64,000 bases of DNA from Paenibacillus sp. Soil766 (GCF_001428105.1 NZ_LMSJ01000001.1:124835-188834); one strand, 5' to 3'; positions 8,856-18,450 are shown, counted from the stretch's first letter. The notes: generated by a model from the letters alone, not told the origin. Made by a program: numbers and translations.

Positions 8856-10573
8856 CGGTTAGCCCCTCCTTTTAGTAAATCCTTCAGCAGCCACACTTCC
8901 ACAATCGTTCCTACGTGCTCAATGCTATCGATTTTCAAGCCCCACTCTTGTCCGTACAGCAACTTGATTCTTTCGTCTACGTTAGACAGGCCCAAATGCC
9001 GGGATTGCTCGTGTTCCTTGGCAAGCAGCAGCTCCTTCAATCTGTCCACCGGAATGCCGACGCCGTTATCCTGGATGATGAAAAAGATTTTATCCTCGTA
9101 CTGGCCGCCCTTAATATGAATTTCCCCCGGCCCTTCCTTCGGCTCCAAGCCATGTACCACCGCGTTCTCCACTAACGGCTGCAAAATAAACCTCGGCAGC
9201 GAATATGCACGAATCTGCTCGGGGACGTCGACATGGATGCGGATCCGGTCCGAAAAGCGGGTCTCCTGAATCTGCGCATAATACTTGATATACATGAGTT
9301 CTTCTTCGACGGTAATAAACTTATCCGACTTGGAAAGCGACAATTTGAACAGCATGGATAGGGCTGTGATCATTTTGCTGATTTCAGGAATCTTGTTCAT
9401 TCGAGCGATCCAGTTGATCGAGTCTAGCGTATTATACAAAAAATGCGGATTGATCTGCGCCTGCAGCGCACTCCATTGCGCCTCATTTTTCAACCGCTGC
9501 TGCTCGTAGACGGTACTAATCAAATCGCGTACCCGCTGCACCATCCGGTTATAGCTGATAGCCAGCATGCCGATTTCATCGTTCGTCTTAATCACCATCC
9601 GCGAGGTAAAGTTGCTTTTCTCCACATCGTACATCAGACTGATAAACTGCTTGATCGGCTTCGTAAAGTACCGTGTCACCCATACCCCCAAGGAGAGGGT
9701 GATCAGCAAGATGACGATAACGGTCGTTAAAAAATAACCGCGAATTTGCGTAGTTCCCTTAAGAATGTCATCGCGTGGCGCGACGGAGACGAACTGCCAA
9801 TCGGCTCTTTCGAGCCGGAACTGTGTGACGAACATGTTCTTTTCTTTAAAATTAATGTACTGGCTTTTATTTTTCTCACCGGTTAAATCAAGCTTGGTGG
9901 TCAGCTCCTTCACATCCTGATTCCTTCCAAGAATCGGGTGACGGGCTGAATCCACCAAGAATAGAAATCCCGTGCTATGCGGTTGGAATTTATTGATAAC
10001 CGCTTCCAATCGATAGCTCGGAATGACGATTCGAATAATGCCCAAGCTCTTCCCGTTGCTGGCAATCGTGCGCGCGAACACCATGGCATTCCCATCTTCC
10101 GAGGCGAACCAGTAGGGCTGGCCATTGCGCTTTTTCACCTCTTCAACCCAAGGCTGTGATTCATCTATTCGATCCATATGGAACCCACCCATATAAGAAA
10201 ATCCGTTATACCCAAAAATATCAATCCGCTCAATGTCCGAGCGCGAATAAATATATTGATTCAACACCTGTCCAACCAAATTGGCATCGACAACTTTATC
10301 GTAAGTGGATGCGTAAGTTCTGCTAAGAACCTTCAACACCATGTCGTTCGTGCAAGCAAAAATGCCGACCAGTTCCAGCTCTGAGAAATACATGCTCATA
10401 TAGCCGTCGCTTTGCCGAAGTGCCTGTAGTGTGATATCCTCTGCTTGGTTCTCCAGCAACTGGTTGAATTTCTGATTCGCCAAATACCCAGTTACAGAAA
10501 TAGGGATGATGCTCGTCATGAGGATGATTAACAAGATTTTATTCCGGAAGCTGAAAAAAAAATTATTAAACAT
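8852..10573 (-). CDS. Sensor histidine kinase (YesM family)
   Basis: A 573-residue membrane kinase with two membrane segments (about 12-33 and 279-300) around an extracellular dCache-like sensor, a HAMP domain (about 301-355), and a His_kinase domain with phospho-acceptor H377 in QINPHFLYN. A C-terminal HATPase domain has N-box VENAVVHG and G-box DNGVGI. GGGGAG precedes the ATG. The gene overlaps the response regulator by 4 bases. The extracellular domain would detect a saccharide or ligand-loaded binding protein, as in other YesM/YesN pairs beside CUT1 transporters. Confidence 0.92.
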   Translation of the reverse strand: MFNNFFFSFRNKILLIILMTSIIPISVTGYLANQKFNQLLENQAEDITLQALRQSDGYMSMYFSELELVGIFACTNDMVLKVLSRTYASTYDKVVDANLVGQVLNQYIYSRSDIERIDIFGYNGFSYMGGFHMDRIDESQPWVEEVKKRNGQPYWFASEDGNAMVFARTIASNGKSLGIIRIVIPSYRLEAVINKFQPHSTGFLFLVDSARHPILGRNQDVKELTTKLDLTGEKNKSQYINFKEKNMFVTQFRLERADWQFVSVAPRDDILKGTTQIRGYFLTTVIVILLITLSLGVWVTRYFTKPIKQFISLMYDVEKSNFTSRMVIKTNDEIGMLAISYNRMVQRVRDLISTVYEQQRLKNEAQWSALQAQINPHFLYNTLDSINWIARMNKIPEISKMITALSMLFKLSLSKSDKFITVEEELMYIKYYAQIQETRFSDRIRIHVDVPEQIRAYSLPRFILQPLVENAVVHGLEPKEGPGEIHIKGGQYEDKIFFIIQDNGVGIPVDRLKELLLAKEHEQSRHLGLSNVDERIKLLYGQEWGLKIDSIEHVGTIVEVWLLKDLLKGGANR

Positions 10574-10712
10574 GCGCTCTCCCCCTAGACCCCGTCTTTT
10601 TATCTATTAATTTAACACAGCGGCATGACTTTGAATATTGCAGAAATATTGATTGATCAAGAACTTCTCACTGCTCCGTGTATTGGATAAATACTTGTCC
10701 TTTTTTGCTATG

Positions 10713-10789
10713 AAAAAATCCCCACGGTTTTGCAGTTTTCAAGTCCATTGTACTCATGGGCTTTACTTCACTGTCAACCCTATGGGGAT
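10713..10789 (-). terminator. Long three-part hairpin with T-run after the Fbp-like transporter operon
   Basis: ATCCCCA (10718-10724) pairs with TGGGGAT (10783-10789). Inside, GGTT...CAGT pairs with ACTG...AACC, and AAGTCCAT with ATGGGCTT, giving one 72-base imperfect hairpin. On the minus strand it is followed by TTTTTTC, as expected of a terminator for the permease gene ending at 10862. It is longer and more layered than usual. The rest of 10574-10861 shows no gene. Confidence 0.6.
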
Positions 10790-10861
10790 AATATCAGTAG
10801 GAAGTTATTTCATTTTCAATGGTTTGTCCACTCGATCTCAACCTACTACTATCTTTTTCCA

Positions 10862-12574
10862 CTAACCCTTACTTCTTCTACCGTATACAAAATATAGGGT
10901 AAGGGCAGACATAATCATCAGAATAACAGAATAAACCAGAGTCAGCGCTTTTGTATCAGCTACTGCATCTGCGTCTGTGCTATTTTTGATAACGATGCCC
11001 AACGGCTGGTATAGAGGGTGATACAGAAATACCGTCAAGTCATAATCCGCCAATATCCCGTTGAAATTCAACGCGAGGACTGCCAGCGTGGAGGGAAGAA
11101 TGATGGGCAGAAGTACCCTTCTGAAGGTATAAAAGGATTTGGCGCCCAAATTTTTGGCTGCATCCTCTAGATTGCTGTCAAGACTGAAGAAGGATGCCTT
11201 CACCATTCGAAGAGTAAATGGAATATGAACGATCACATAGGCAATGAAAAGCAACCACACGGATCCGACCAACACGTTATTGCCAATAATAAACCTCGGT
11301 GTACCAAAGGTGACAATCAGGCCGATTGCAATTAATGTCGAAGGCAGCATCCACGGGATCAACAGAGAATACTCCAGCATATTGGTCCAGGTGTTTTTAT
11401 ATTTATGCAAGATCCGGGAAGCCATTAAAGCCAAGGCCACGACAGTAATTGACGCTGCAGCCGCATAGCAGACACTTACCAGATAAGGTTTAAAAGCGGA
11501 AAGACTTGAAAACACTTCCATGTAATTTTTCAATGTCAAACTACTGAAGGAAATCGATGCTTTTGCAATACTTTGAGCATCTGTAAAGGAAAAAGCAATA
11601 ATGAGAATGACCGGGATGATATAGATTAAGAACAAAAAGTAGGCTGCGGCATGGGTAAGCACATTCGCAAGCTGATTATTAATTTTCTGTTTAACCATCT
11701 CGGATTTAACTTTGGATACTGACATGAAATTTCCTTTTCTTTCAAATCGGATCATGATTGAAAGCAAAAGCATGGTTGCCAATCCGAGAACGAGCGCGAG
11801 CAGTGCGGCCAAATCTTTGGAATAAGTGCTGTTGGCGAAGGCAAGAATCATAGGCGTAATGGTTTGAAATTCCGTCCCTCCCAAAATCAGAGGAGCCGAC
11901 GTAGCCGCTAATCCTGTAAGAAAGAGGAGGATCGTCAACGCATAAATAGTTGGCTTTAAAACGGGAAGCACGACACGCCTCAAAATATAAAAGGCCGATG
12001 CCCCCATGTTTTTTGCTGCCTCGATTGTTTGAAAATCCACCTTACGCATAGCATTACTTAGAAAAAGGACATGGTTGGATGTGCAGGCGAACGTCATGAC
12101 AAAGAGAACAGCCCAATAGCCGTGAAACCACGTTGTATCAAAGGATGGGAATACAAAGGCCAAGACTTTCGTCATAAGTCCTGTTTCACCGTAAATCAAT
12201 TTGTAACCAGATACCAATACAACACCACTGTAGATGAGGGTTGTAAAATAACCAAGCCTCAATATTTTTGCGCCTTTGATATCAAAGTACTCGACAACCA
12301 GAACCAAAAAAATCCCGACAAGATTTACCGTAAAAACAAGCGAAATCGCTAAAATAAAGCTGTTGTACAAGCTTTTCATGGCACGGGGGGAGGATAACAG
12401 TTTTTGAACGGGTTCAAATGATAAATTACCCTTACCGAAAAAGATTTCGTAATACACATTAAGATTCGGATAAATCAGAAAGGCGATGACAAACCATGCT
12501 ATCAAAGCATAGAAAATCAATGTTGACAAAGGGACAGACAACCGTCCTTTTTTAGTATTCTGTACGCTCAACAA
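10862..12574 (-). CDS. Fused double-unit ABC transporter permease (FbpB/PhnUV-like)
   Basis: A 570-residue protein with about twelve membrane segments, two permease units in one chain. Both EAA loops are present: EAAKNMGASAFYILRRVVLP in the first half and DAAKNLGAKSFYTFRRVLLP in the second. This fused arrangement is typical of importers for ferric iron, thiamine or 2-aminoethylphosphonate-type compounds. The start is TTG at 12574 behind AGGGGGT, 9 bases after the ATPase stop codon. It works with the ATPase and binding lipoprotein encoded upstream. The substrate is not readable from the permease. Confidence 0.88.
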   Translation of the reverse strand: MLSVQNTKKGRLSVPLSTLIFYALIAWFVIAFLIYPNLNVYYEIFFGKGNLSFEPVQKLLSSPRAMKSLYNSFILAISLVFTVNLVGIFLVLVVEYFDIKGAKILRLGYFTTLIYSGVVLVSGYKLIYGETGLMTKVLAFVFPSFDTTWFHGYWAVLFVMTFACTSNHVLFLSNAMRKVDFQTIEAAKNMGASAFYILRRVVLPVLKPTIYALTILLFLTGLAATSAPLILGGTEFQTITPMILAFANSTYSKDLAALLALVLGLATMLLLSIMIRFERKGNFMSVSKVKSEMVKQKINNQLANVLTHAAAYFLFLIYIIPVILIIAFSFTDAQSIAKASISFSSLTLKNYMEVFSSLSAFKPYLVSVCYAAAASITVVALALMASRILHKYKNTWTNMLEYSLLIPWMLPSTLIAIGLIVTFGTPRFIIGNNVLVGSVWLLFIAYVIVHIPFTLRMVKASFFSLDSNLEDAAKNLGAKSFYTFRRVLLPIILPSTLAVLALNFNGILADYDLTVFLYHPLYQPLGIVIKNSTDADAVADTKALTLVYSVILMIMSALTLYFVYGRRSKG

Positions 12575-12583
12575 TGTTACCCC

Positions 12584-13594
12584 CTAGTACTGCAAAATAT
12601 CGCCGGTGTGCATATAAATGTCAATCTCATCTCCCGTTTGGTATTGGTCATGCCCTTTTTCTGTTTCAACAGTCTTCAGTATCCCGCCGCCTGCAATCTC
12701 CAGCGAATACTTTGTGTATATGCCATAAAATTCCTGATCCACAATTTTCCCTTTTAGTTGAACCGCATTTTTATTAGGAGGTAATGGTGTTAGGCTTATT
12801 TTTTCGTTACGAATGTAAGATTTCTTGGCGGGGTCAATTAAATCCTTTAAGGGAGTGTTATGAATAATCTCCGGTTGAATCAGATTAATATCGCCTATAA
12901 AGTTACAAACAAATTCCGTCTTAGATTCATTGTAAATTTCTCTCGGCGTACCGACTTGTTCAACAATCCCCTTGTTAAATACAGCAATTCGATCAGATAA
13001 AGTCAAAGCTTCTTCCTGGTCATGTGTTACATATACCGTAGTGATCCCAAACTTCTTCTGTAGATCCTTTAACTCATTACGCAATTGCACCCTCAGCTTG
13101 GCGTCCAGATTGGACAAAGGTTCATCCAATGCGAGTATACTTGGCTTGAGCACAAGTGCCCTCGCGATTGCGACACGCTGCTGTTGACCTCCTGATAACT
13201 CAGACACTTTTTTGGCAAGCTGTTCCTCGCTTAAATCGACTTTTCTCGCAATCTCTTTAACTTGCTTATCTACTTCGGCTTTAGAGAATTTCTTCACCCG
13301 CATGCCAAAAGCAATATTTTCGTATACATTTAACGTGGGAAACAGAGCATAACTTTGAAAGACCATGCTGATTTCACGCTTTTCGATAGGCACTTGAGTG
13401 ATATCTCGGTCATTTAACAGGATCTGTCCACTCGCAGGATTTATGAATCCGACCAAGCTCCGAAGAATAGTCGTTTTCCCGCATCCCGACGGCCCGAGAA
13501 AAGTGAAAAATTCTCCTTCTCTAATGTTAAGATTGAGGTTCTTAATGGCATGGAAGTCGCCAAAATGAATTTGAACATCTTTAAATGTAATCAT
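12584..13594 (-). CDS. ABC transporter ATP-binding protein (PotA/FbpC type)
   Basis: A 336-residue ATPase with Walker A GPSGCGKT (34-41), Q-loop VFQSY, signature LSGGQ (133-137), Walker B ILALDEP (153-159), switch His in VTHDQEEAL and a C-terminal TOBE-like domain from about 230. The ATG at 13594 with GAGGG five bases upstream is chosen; a longer start at 13639 would lie within the hairpin behind the lipoprotein gene. It energises the fused permease encoded directly downstream. Confidence 0.92.
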   Translation of the reverse strand: MITFKDVQIHFGDFHAIKNLNLNIREGEFFTFLGPSGCGKTTILRSLVGFINPASGQILLNDRDITQVPIEKREISMVFQSYALFPTLNVYENIAFGMRVKKFSKAEVDKQVKEIARKVDLSEEQLAKKVSELSGGQQQRVAIARALVLKPSILALDEPLSNLDAKLRVQLRNELKDLQKKFGITTVYVTHDQEEALTLSDRIAVFNKGIVEQVGTPREIYNESKTEFVCNFIGDINLIQPEIIHNTPLKDLIDPAKKSYIRNEKISLTPLPPNKNAVQLKGKIVDQEFYGIYTKYSLEIAGGGILKTVETEKGHDQYQTGDEIDIYMHTGDILQY

Positions 13595-13628
13595 TTTTAC
13601 CCTCTGTAAAAAGTATTTTTTAAATCTA

Positions 13629-13667
13629 GCAGGCTGCATGCTTGGAATATTCTATCATGCAGCCTGC
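13629..13667 (-). terminator. Intercistronic hairpin after the binding-protein gene
   Basis: A perfect 12-bp stem GCAGGCTGCATG/CATGCAGCCTGC with a 15-base loop lies in the 85-base gap between the lipoprotein stop and the ATPase start. There is no strong T-run on the minus strand. It probably protects the lipoprotein mRNA end or gives partial termination, lowering expression of the membrane components. Confidence 0.6.
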
Positions 13668-13679
13668 ATTTTCAAAACC

Positions 13680-14792
13680 TTATTTCATAATTTCCAATTG
13701 AATTTTTTCTACCCATTTCCCAAGATTTCCGGCAACAAATACCCAGTCAAAAGCAATAGGCTTAATTGAAGCATAAAGATCTTGTACATCTTTGTTTGCT
13801 TTTGCAACAGCTTTCGTATTGGCTGGCATGGCATTAAACTGTGCGGCAAATTGCCCTTGCACGTCCGCCGAACCAATCCAATCGATAAACCTTTTCGCTG
13901 TTTCTATTTTCTTAGTTCCATTCGCGATGGCCGCTTGTTCTACAATCATTGGTACGCCACTACTTGGACTTACAATTCCCGCTTTAACCCCAAATTGTTT
14001 CTCTTTTGCCTGCAAGGTGCCCGAAACGACGGCTCCAATCGGGGATTTTCCATTCACCATATTTTGGTAGAAGTCTTCACCTTTAACAGCCGGTACGCCA
14101 TTGTCATACAGCTTCTTGATTTCATCCCAGCCTTGCTTGGAAATACCATATTGGCCTTTGTCGTCTTTGTATTTGGTTAATATGCTTGCCACAATTAACT
14201 GCGGCGTAATTTGATCAAGCTGAGTAGGGGTCTCATATTTACCTTTGAACTGCGGATTGCTATACACATCGGACCAATCCTTCGGTGCTGTATCCGCCGT
14301 ATAAGACTTTGGATTATAGCCAATCAGAATGGCTTGCTTGACCAAACCGTGGTAATATCCTTCCGTGTCGTTCAAGCCAGCTTCAATTTCACCAGCCCAT
14401 GCAGGGGCATATTTGGTAAGAACTTTTTCTTTCTTTAAATTTTCATATAGCATATTGTTCAATCCATAGATAACGTCCGCAACCGGATTGTTTTTTTCGG
14501 CTATCAAGCGATTCGTTAAATTTGCTCCGCCTGCCCCAACAATTTCGATTTCAAATCCGGCTTCTTTCGCCTTCTGAACTAACCAATCACCTCTGCCGTC
14601 TGAATTCGCGTTCGTATATACAATCAACTTTTCATTCTTAATCGGTTCTTTCGCTGCTGGTGCAGATGCGGCCGGTGTACTAGTCGGTGCAGTAGTCCCC
14701 GTAGTATTACCGTTTGTATTGCCTCCACCGCAGGCAGATACCGCTAAACACATGATTGATATCAAAGATAAGCTTACCATTTTTCTCATCAT
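13680..14792 (-). CDS. Extracellular solute-binding lipoprotein (FbpA/PhnS-like)
   Basis: A 370-residue lipoprotein with lipobox VSAC and a Thr/Pro/Ala-rich linker (about 25-48), followed by a periplasmic-binding fold starting EKLIVYTNANSDGRGDWLV. The layout (KFKGKYETP, GKSPIGAVVSGT, AKRFIDWI) matches the family containing ferric-iron, thiamine and 2-aminoethylphosphonate binders. Classic FbpA iron tyrosines are not evident, so iron is not assumed. AAAGGAG lies 11 bases before the ATG. The PhnP-like enzyme gene upstream hints at a phosphorus-containing ligand. Confidence 0.85.
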   Translation of the reverse strand: MMRKMVSLSLISIMCLAVSACGGGNTNGNTTGTTAPTSTPAASAPAAKEPIKNEKLIVYTNANSDGRGDWLVQKAKEAGFEIEIVGAGGANLTNRLIAEKNNPVADVIYGLNNMLYENLKKEKVLTKYAPAWAGEIEAGLNDTEGYYHGLVKQAILIGYNPKSYTADTAPKDWSDVYSNPQFKGKYETPTQLDQITPQLIVASILTKYKDDKGQYGISKQGWDEIKKLYDNGVPAVKGEDFYQNMVNGKSPIGAVVSGTLQAKEKQFGVKAGIVSPSSGVPMIVEQAAIANGTKKIETAKRFIDWIGSADVQGQFAAQFNAMPANTKAVAKANKDVQDLYASIKPIAFDWVFVAGNLGKWVEKIQLEIMK

Positions 14793-14859
14793 ACTTTTTG
14801 ACTCTCCTTTGTGTAGTTGATTTTTTATAAAGACAGTGAGACTTTTAGCAGCGGTATTT

Positions 14860-15678
14860 CTAAATATTAAAAATTAATCCGTCATAGGCCACCACGACCC
14901 CGGCGGGTTTGAAGATTTCATCAAATTCATCGTGAAGAAGTTTGGAATTATGGCTAAAATGCGTGACAATGATGTGCCCTTCTTCTTTCAAAATATTTTC
15001 TTTCCGAAACTCACGCTGAGCCTCAAGCACCGTCTCAATACACATATGATTGCGATCTCGGGAATTCCCCGTGTATCCGTGCGTGCAGTCGAGTATAGCA
15101 CAATCTAGATTTTTCCCCTTTAACCATGCCCATGTAGCTTCTGGAAACCAGCCCGAATCATGTCCATACAGCAGCTTTTTACCATCCTTTTCGATCACAT
15201 ACAACAAGCATGTTTCCATACGGTCATGATCCGCCAGGAGCGGTGTAACAAGTGCATCACCTACCTTAATCGTCTCGAATGGGCGCAGCAGATGAAATGC
15301 AAACCTTTCTCCTTCGAAGCGTCCGATGGCGACACGCGTATGGTACATTACGGCATCATTCCCATAGATATGCATCGGATGCTGAAGTTCGTGAGCAATA
15401 CCCGCTCTGCGGCATTCTAAATCATAAGCATTAAAATGATCGGAGTGCGTATGGGTGACAAGCAGGTGTTCGATCGCGCCTAAATCAATGTTGTCGCGAA
15501 GCGCCTGCATATAAGAATCTGGCGAATAGTCGAATTTGATGACATCGTCAATGATGGCGGAGGTCCGAGTACGTATGTTTTTTCCTCCTAGCTGTCGTGC
15601 TTTGAGGCAATGCTCACAGCGGCAAAATGCATTCGGAAAACCCTCCGCAGCTGCTGTTCCTAGAAAATGAATTTTCAT
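14860..15678 (-). CDS. PhnP-like metallo-beta-lactamase-fold phosphodiesterase
   Basis: A 272-residue metal hydrolase with the metal-binding motif THTHSDH (75-81), further ligands in LLADHD, YGHDSG and VTHFSH, and an N-terminal cysteine group (C19, C21, C24, in FCRCEHC) as in PhnP's structural zinc site. The order LGTAAAEG, CRCEHC, DSGWFPE, RNHMCIETV and VAYDGL follows E. coli PhnP closely. PhnP hydrolyses 5-phosphoribosyl 1,2-cyclic phosphate in phosphonate breakdown. The ATG at 15678 is used because GGAG lies 5 bases upstream; the TTG at 15696 is too far 5'. No C-P lyase genes are nearby, so the natural substrate could be another cyclic phosphodiester. Confidence 0.82.
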   Translation of the reverse strand: MKIHFLGTAAAEGFPNAFCRCEHCLKARQLGGKNIRTRTSAIIDDVIKFDYSPDSYMQALRDNIDLGAIEHLLVTHTHSDHFNAYDLECRRAGIAHELQHPMHIYGNDAVMYHTRVAIGRFEGERFAFHLLRPFETIKVGDALVTPLLADHDRMETCLLYVIEKDGKKLLYGHDSGWFPEATWAWLKGKNLDCAILDCTHGYTGNSRDRNHMCIETVLEAQREFRKENILKEEGHIIVTHFSHNSKLLHDEFDEIFKPAGVVVAYDGLIFNI

Positions 15679-15698
15679 ATAAACTCCCTCTGTCAATC

Positions 15699-16838
15699 CT
15701 AAAGAACGGATTTCCTCTCTACGATCTTCGTTTGAATTTTGATTGTAATCGGTTTCTCATGTGAATGATTGATGCGCTTCATAAGAAGATTAAATGCCGA
15801 TTGAGCAAGCTGCCCGGTATCCTGTCTAACCGTTGTAAGAGGAATCGGCGTTAACGCTGATAACTGGATATCGGAAAACCCCACAATTGATAGCTTATCT
15901 GGGACTGAGACCCCCATACTCAAAGCTGTATATAAGGTTGAAATGGCTACATGATCATCCCCGCACATGAGAGCTGTCATCTGTGGATTCTCCTGAATAA
16001 ACCGTTCCTGTTCAGGGTCGCTCTCGTTAATACGACTTGGATTGCATAGCACGCTTTTAAAATGAATATATTGATTTTTGACGGAAATCGCATGATCGAG
16101 CAACGCCTGGATATAACCTTGATACCTCTCCTCCCTGCTAGTGATATTATCTATCGAGTTCGAGGTGTAGCCGATTTCCCGGTGCCCCTTCTCAATCAAA
16201 TACTTGGTCATCTGGTAAGAACCCTGATAATGATCGTGATACACACAATCAATCTGAACCTCACGAAAGATTCGATCGATAATAACAATCGGAAACTGCT
16301 GTAATTTCAATCTCAGCACCTGGTCACTGCATGTCTTGCGTCCCTGTGGAAATAAAATGATCCCGCCTATCCCCCCTTCAACAAGCCTCTGCAGGCAGCG
16401 GTCCTCATCATCTTTATCCTTGCTTATTTTTAGAATAAGATCGCAATCATGTTTTCGCACTTCGATCTCTGCTGCTGCAATAATTTTTGAAGTATAGTCG
16501 GATAGATGGGGCACTATGAGAGCAATCTGATTACTCTGCTTCACCTCTGGAAGCGCTTTATTTTCTGATGGAAGCTCTCCGTTGTAAGGATCTCCATCCC
16601 TGTGTTCGGAAAGGAAGGTCCCCCTTCTCGGTAAGCGGTAAACTAGCCCCTGCTCGACCAACCGTTCCAGTGCCAGTTTACTCGTCATCCGACTAACACC
16701 GAACAATTTCGCAAGCTCTCCTTCCGAAGGGACGGGATCATGCGGTTGAAGCCTACGACTCTGGATAATTCCTATGGCCTTATCAGCTATTTGCAGGTAC
16801 AGTAGACTCGGTTTCTTTGACGCGTGTGCATTTTTCAT
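15699..16838 (-). CDS. GntR-type DNA-binding domain fused to LacI-type sensor (AraR-like repressor)
   Basis: A 379-residue regulator. Residues about 10-78 form a GntR winged helix (PSEGELAKLFGVSRMTSKLA with RGTFL at the wing tip). Residues about 95-379 form a periplasmic-binding-like sensor of the LacI family (IALIVPHLSDYTSKI, GFSDIQLSALTPIPLTTVRQ). This fusion is that of AraR. It is the first gene of the operon with the PhnP-like enzyme and the ABC importer and probably represses it until a small ligand binds. The ATG has a weak GAGG about 11 bases upstream. Confidence 0.88.
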   Translation of the reverse strand: MKNAHASKKPSLLYLQIADKAIGIIQSRRLQPHDPVPSEGELAKLFGVSRMTSKLALERLVEQGLVYRLPRRGTFLSEHRDGDPYNGELPSENKALPEVKQSNQIALIVPHLSDYTSKIIAAAEIEVRKHDCDLILKISKDKDDEDRCLQRLVEGGIGGIILFPQGRKTCSDQVLRLKLQQFPIVIIDRIFREVQIDCVYHDHYQGSYQMTKYLIEKGHREIGYTSNSIDNITSREERYQGYIQALLDHAISVKNQYIHFKSVLCNPSRINESDPEQERFIQENPQMTALMCGDDHVAISTLYTALSMGVSVPDKLSIVGFSDIQLSALTPIPLTTVRQDTGQLAQSAFNLLMKRINHSHEKPITIKIQTKIVERKSVL

Positions 16839-17256
16839 TACTGGTTATCCCTCGTTTTTAATGATTCACATACTGCTAATAATCACACATAAGTCAGTGA
16901 TCTATAGTGAGCTTAATTCATGTCACTGACATATACAATGACATAGATCATTAAGTTTTTGTAAAATAAGCATTTCACGTTAAAAATTCTAGATCTATCA
17001 ACAATCTCTATATCAATTTATATCAATACTAACATGCCATTAAATCCACAAATTCTGTCCATCATATGTATGCGCCCTATTTTGGCATTGTTTTTCTTTC
17101 CGTCTGGCAGGTAGCGAATGGTACGTGTCTTTGTCCGAAATGCCCTATATTAATGTCATAATCATCTGCAGTTTTGGACCCGATCTTATCTTATGATGAT
17201 AATAACGAGTTCTAGCAAGAGAACAGCGATGCCACAAAAAAGAGGAGGAGACGCTC
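16839..17256. promoter_or_regulatory. Divergent intergenic region with inverted repeats (candidate operators)
   Basis: These 418 AT-rich bases separate the repressor gene (minus) from the nucleotidyltransferase gene (plus). GTCAGTGA at 16893-16900 is repeated inverted as TCACTGAC at 16923-16930, and TGATCTAT at 16898-16905 is inverted as ATAGATCA at 16943-16950. Such nested repeats just upstream of an AraR-like gene are plausible autoregulatory operators. No further gene is visible. Confidence 0.4.
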
Positions 17257-18243
17257 GTGAACTGGAAGACTAAGTTATATGATTCAATCCGGACCATTGC
17301 CGAGCCATTCAAGCGTGATTCGAGGGTGCTTGGCGTTGCGTTTGGCGGGAGTATTGGGCGTGGGGTTGCCTGGAAGCATTCAGATCTGGAATTGTGTCTG
17401 CTCGTCGAGGAGAAGATCGAGGAGTTTGAACATTTTAACGTGATCGAAGGTATGGGCGTCGAAATCTTTCAGTTTAAGCGATCACATATGGAACGGTTTC
17501 TTGCCAATTTCGTGGAGCCAGATGAGTCTGTGCTTGACTTCCGAATTCAAATCTATGGTTGTAGAATCGCATACGATCCTTCAGGACTGCTTGCCCGTTT
17601 CAAGGACACGTTCGATCCGAGCTTATTTCATGAAAACGTAACGAGACTCAAAGTCGGAGAAGAGCTGCGCCGCGCCAATGAACGGCTGAATAAGGCAAAG
17701 GAACTTGTGCAGAGCGGTCATTTCCGCACAGCTCTCGCTCACCTTCGAATCGGACTAAATCATCTGATATTGGCAACTTATTGGCAGCATCGGCAGTTAC
17801 CACGCAGTCAGAACCGTACTGAATACTTCTTGCGAAAATATATAGGTCTGTTCGGACACGATCATCTCTATCAAGCATTTATACGAACCTATGGTTTGGA
17901 TCAACCTATCTCTCATATGAAGCTGCTTTTTAATGAGGCTAAGCGGGACATTCATTCCCTAGCTGACTTCCATTGGGGAAGTAACACGTCTCAGTTTCTG
18001 CAAGAGGCAGTCGATGGGAATCTAGCGTGGGGCTACGAGAAGAGCATCCTGTATGTGAACAAATTCTGCGTGCATGTGATGCAATGTCTGGGACCAGATG
18101 CAGAAGAAAACGTGTACGATCGGGAAGCTAACGCTCAACGCTATGGCCGTCTTTACAGATTTCTGAATATGGATCAGGTGGATCAGGAACAAGTGCAAGA
18201 GATGGTGAGATTGTTTGAGAAGGCAAAAGAGAAAGTGGTATAG
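17257..18243 (+). CDS. Nucleotidyltransferase-fold protein
   Basis: A 328-residue protein with an N-terminal polymerase-beta-like nucleotidyltransferase motif: GGSIGRG (30-36) followed by SDLEL with D43 and E45, the usual metal-binding pair. The remaining ~200 residues are mostly helical, with WQHRQLPRSQNRTEYFLRKY resembling the helical domain of antibiotic or MNT-type transferases. GTG start with GAGGAGG 8 bases upstream. The target (small molecule or macromolecule) is unknown; drug modification is possible but not shown. It stands alone. Confidence 0.7.
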   Translation: MNWKTKLYDSIRTIAEPFKRDSRVLGVAFGGSIGRGVAWKHSDLELCLLVEEKIEEFEHFNVIEGMGVEIFQFKRSHMERFLANFVEPDESVLDFRIQIYGCRIAYDPSGLLARFKDTFDPSLFHENVTRLKVGEELRRANERLNKAKELVQSGHFRTALAHLRIGLNHLILATYWQHRQLPRSQNRTEYFLRKYIGLFGHDHLYQAFIRTYGLDQPISHMKLLFNEAKRDIHSLADFHWGSNTSQFLQEAVDGNLAWGYEKSILYVNKFCVHVMQCLGPDAEENVYDREANAQRYGRLYRFLNMDQVDQEQVQEMVRLFEKAKEKVV

Positions 18244-18450
18244 GGGGGTATTCAAACCTCCTCCCCCACTGTTCTTGCCGGTACATCCTACGAGACTGAC
18301 CATCAAACAAAAAAACAGAACCCCACTTATTTCCATGGAGTCCCGTCTTGCCCATTTTATTTATCCCAAACCCTCTTATATTCAATCTTTATTTTCCTGG
18401 ATCATCATCAACAGCAGCATTTTCTCTTTCCTTAAATTCTTTGAATGATG

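Noticed and set aside
13680..14792. Ferric iron as ligand of the FbpA-like lipoprotein
   Set aside because: The typical tyrosine pair context is not evident and the linked enzyme is PhnP-like, so iron transport was not asserted.
18244..18450. GC-rich inverted sequence just after the nucleotidyltransferase stop (GGGGG...CCCCC) as a terminator
   Set aside because: Stem is short and there is no T-run; evidence too thin to list.
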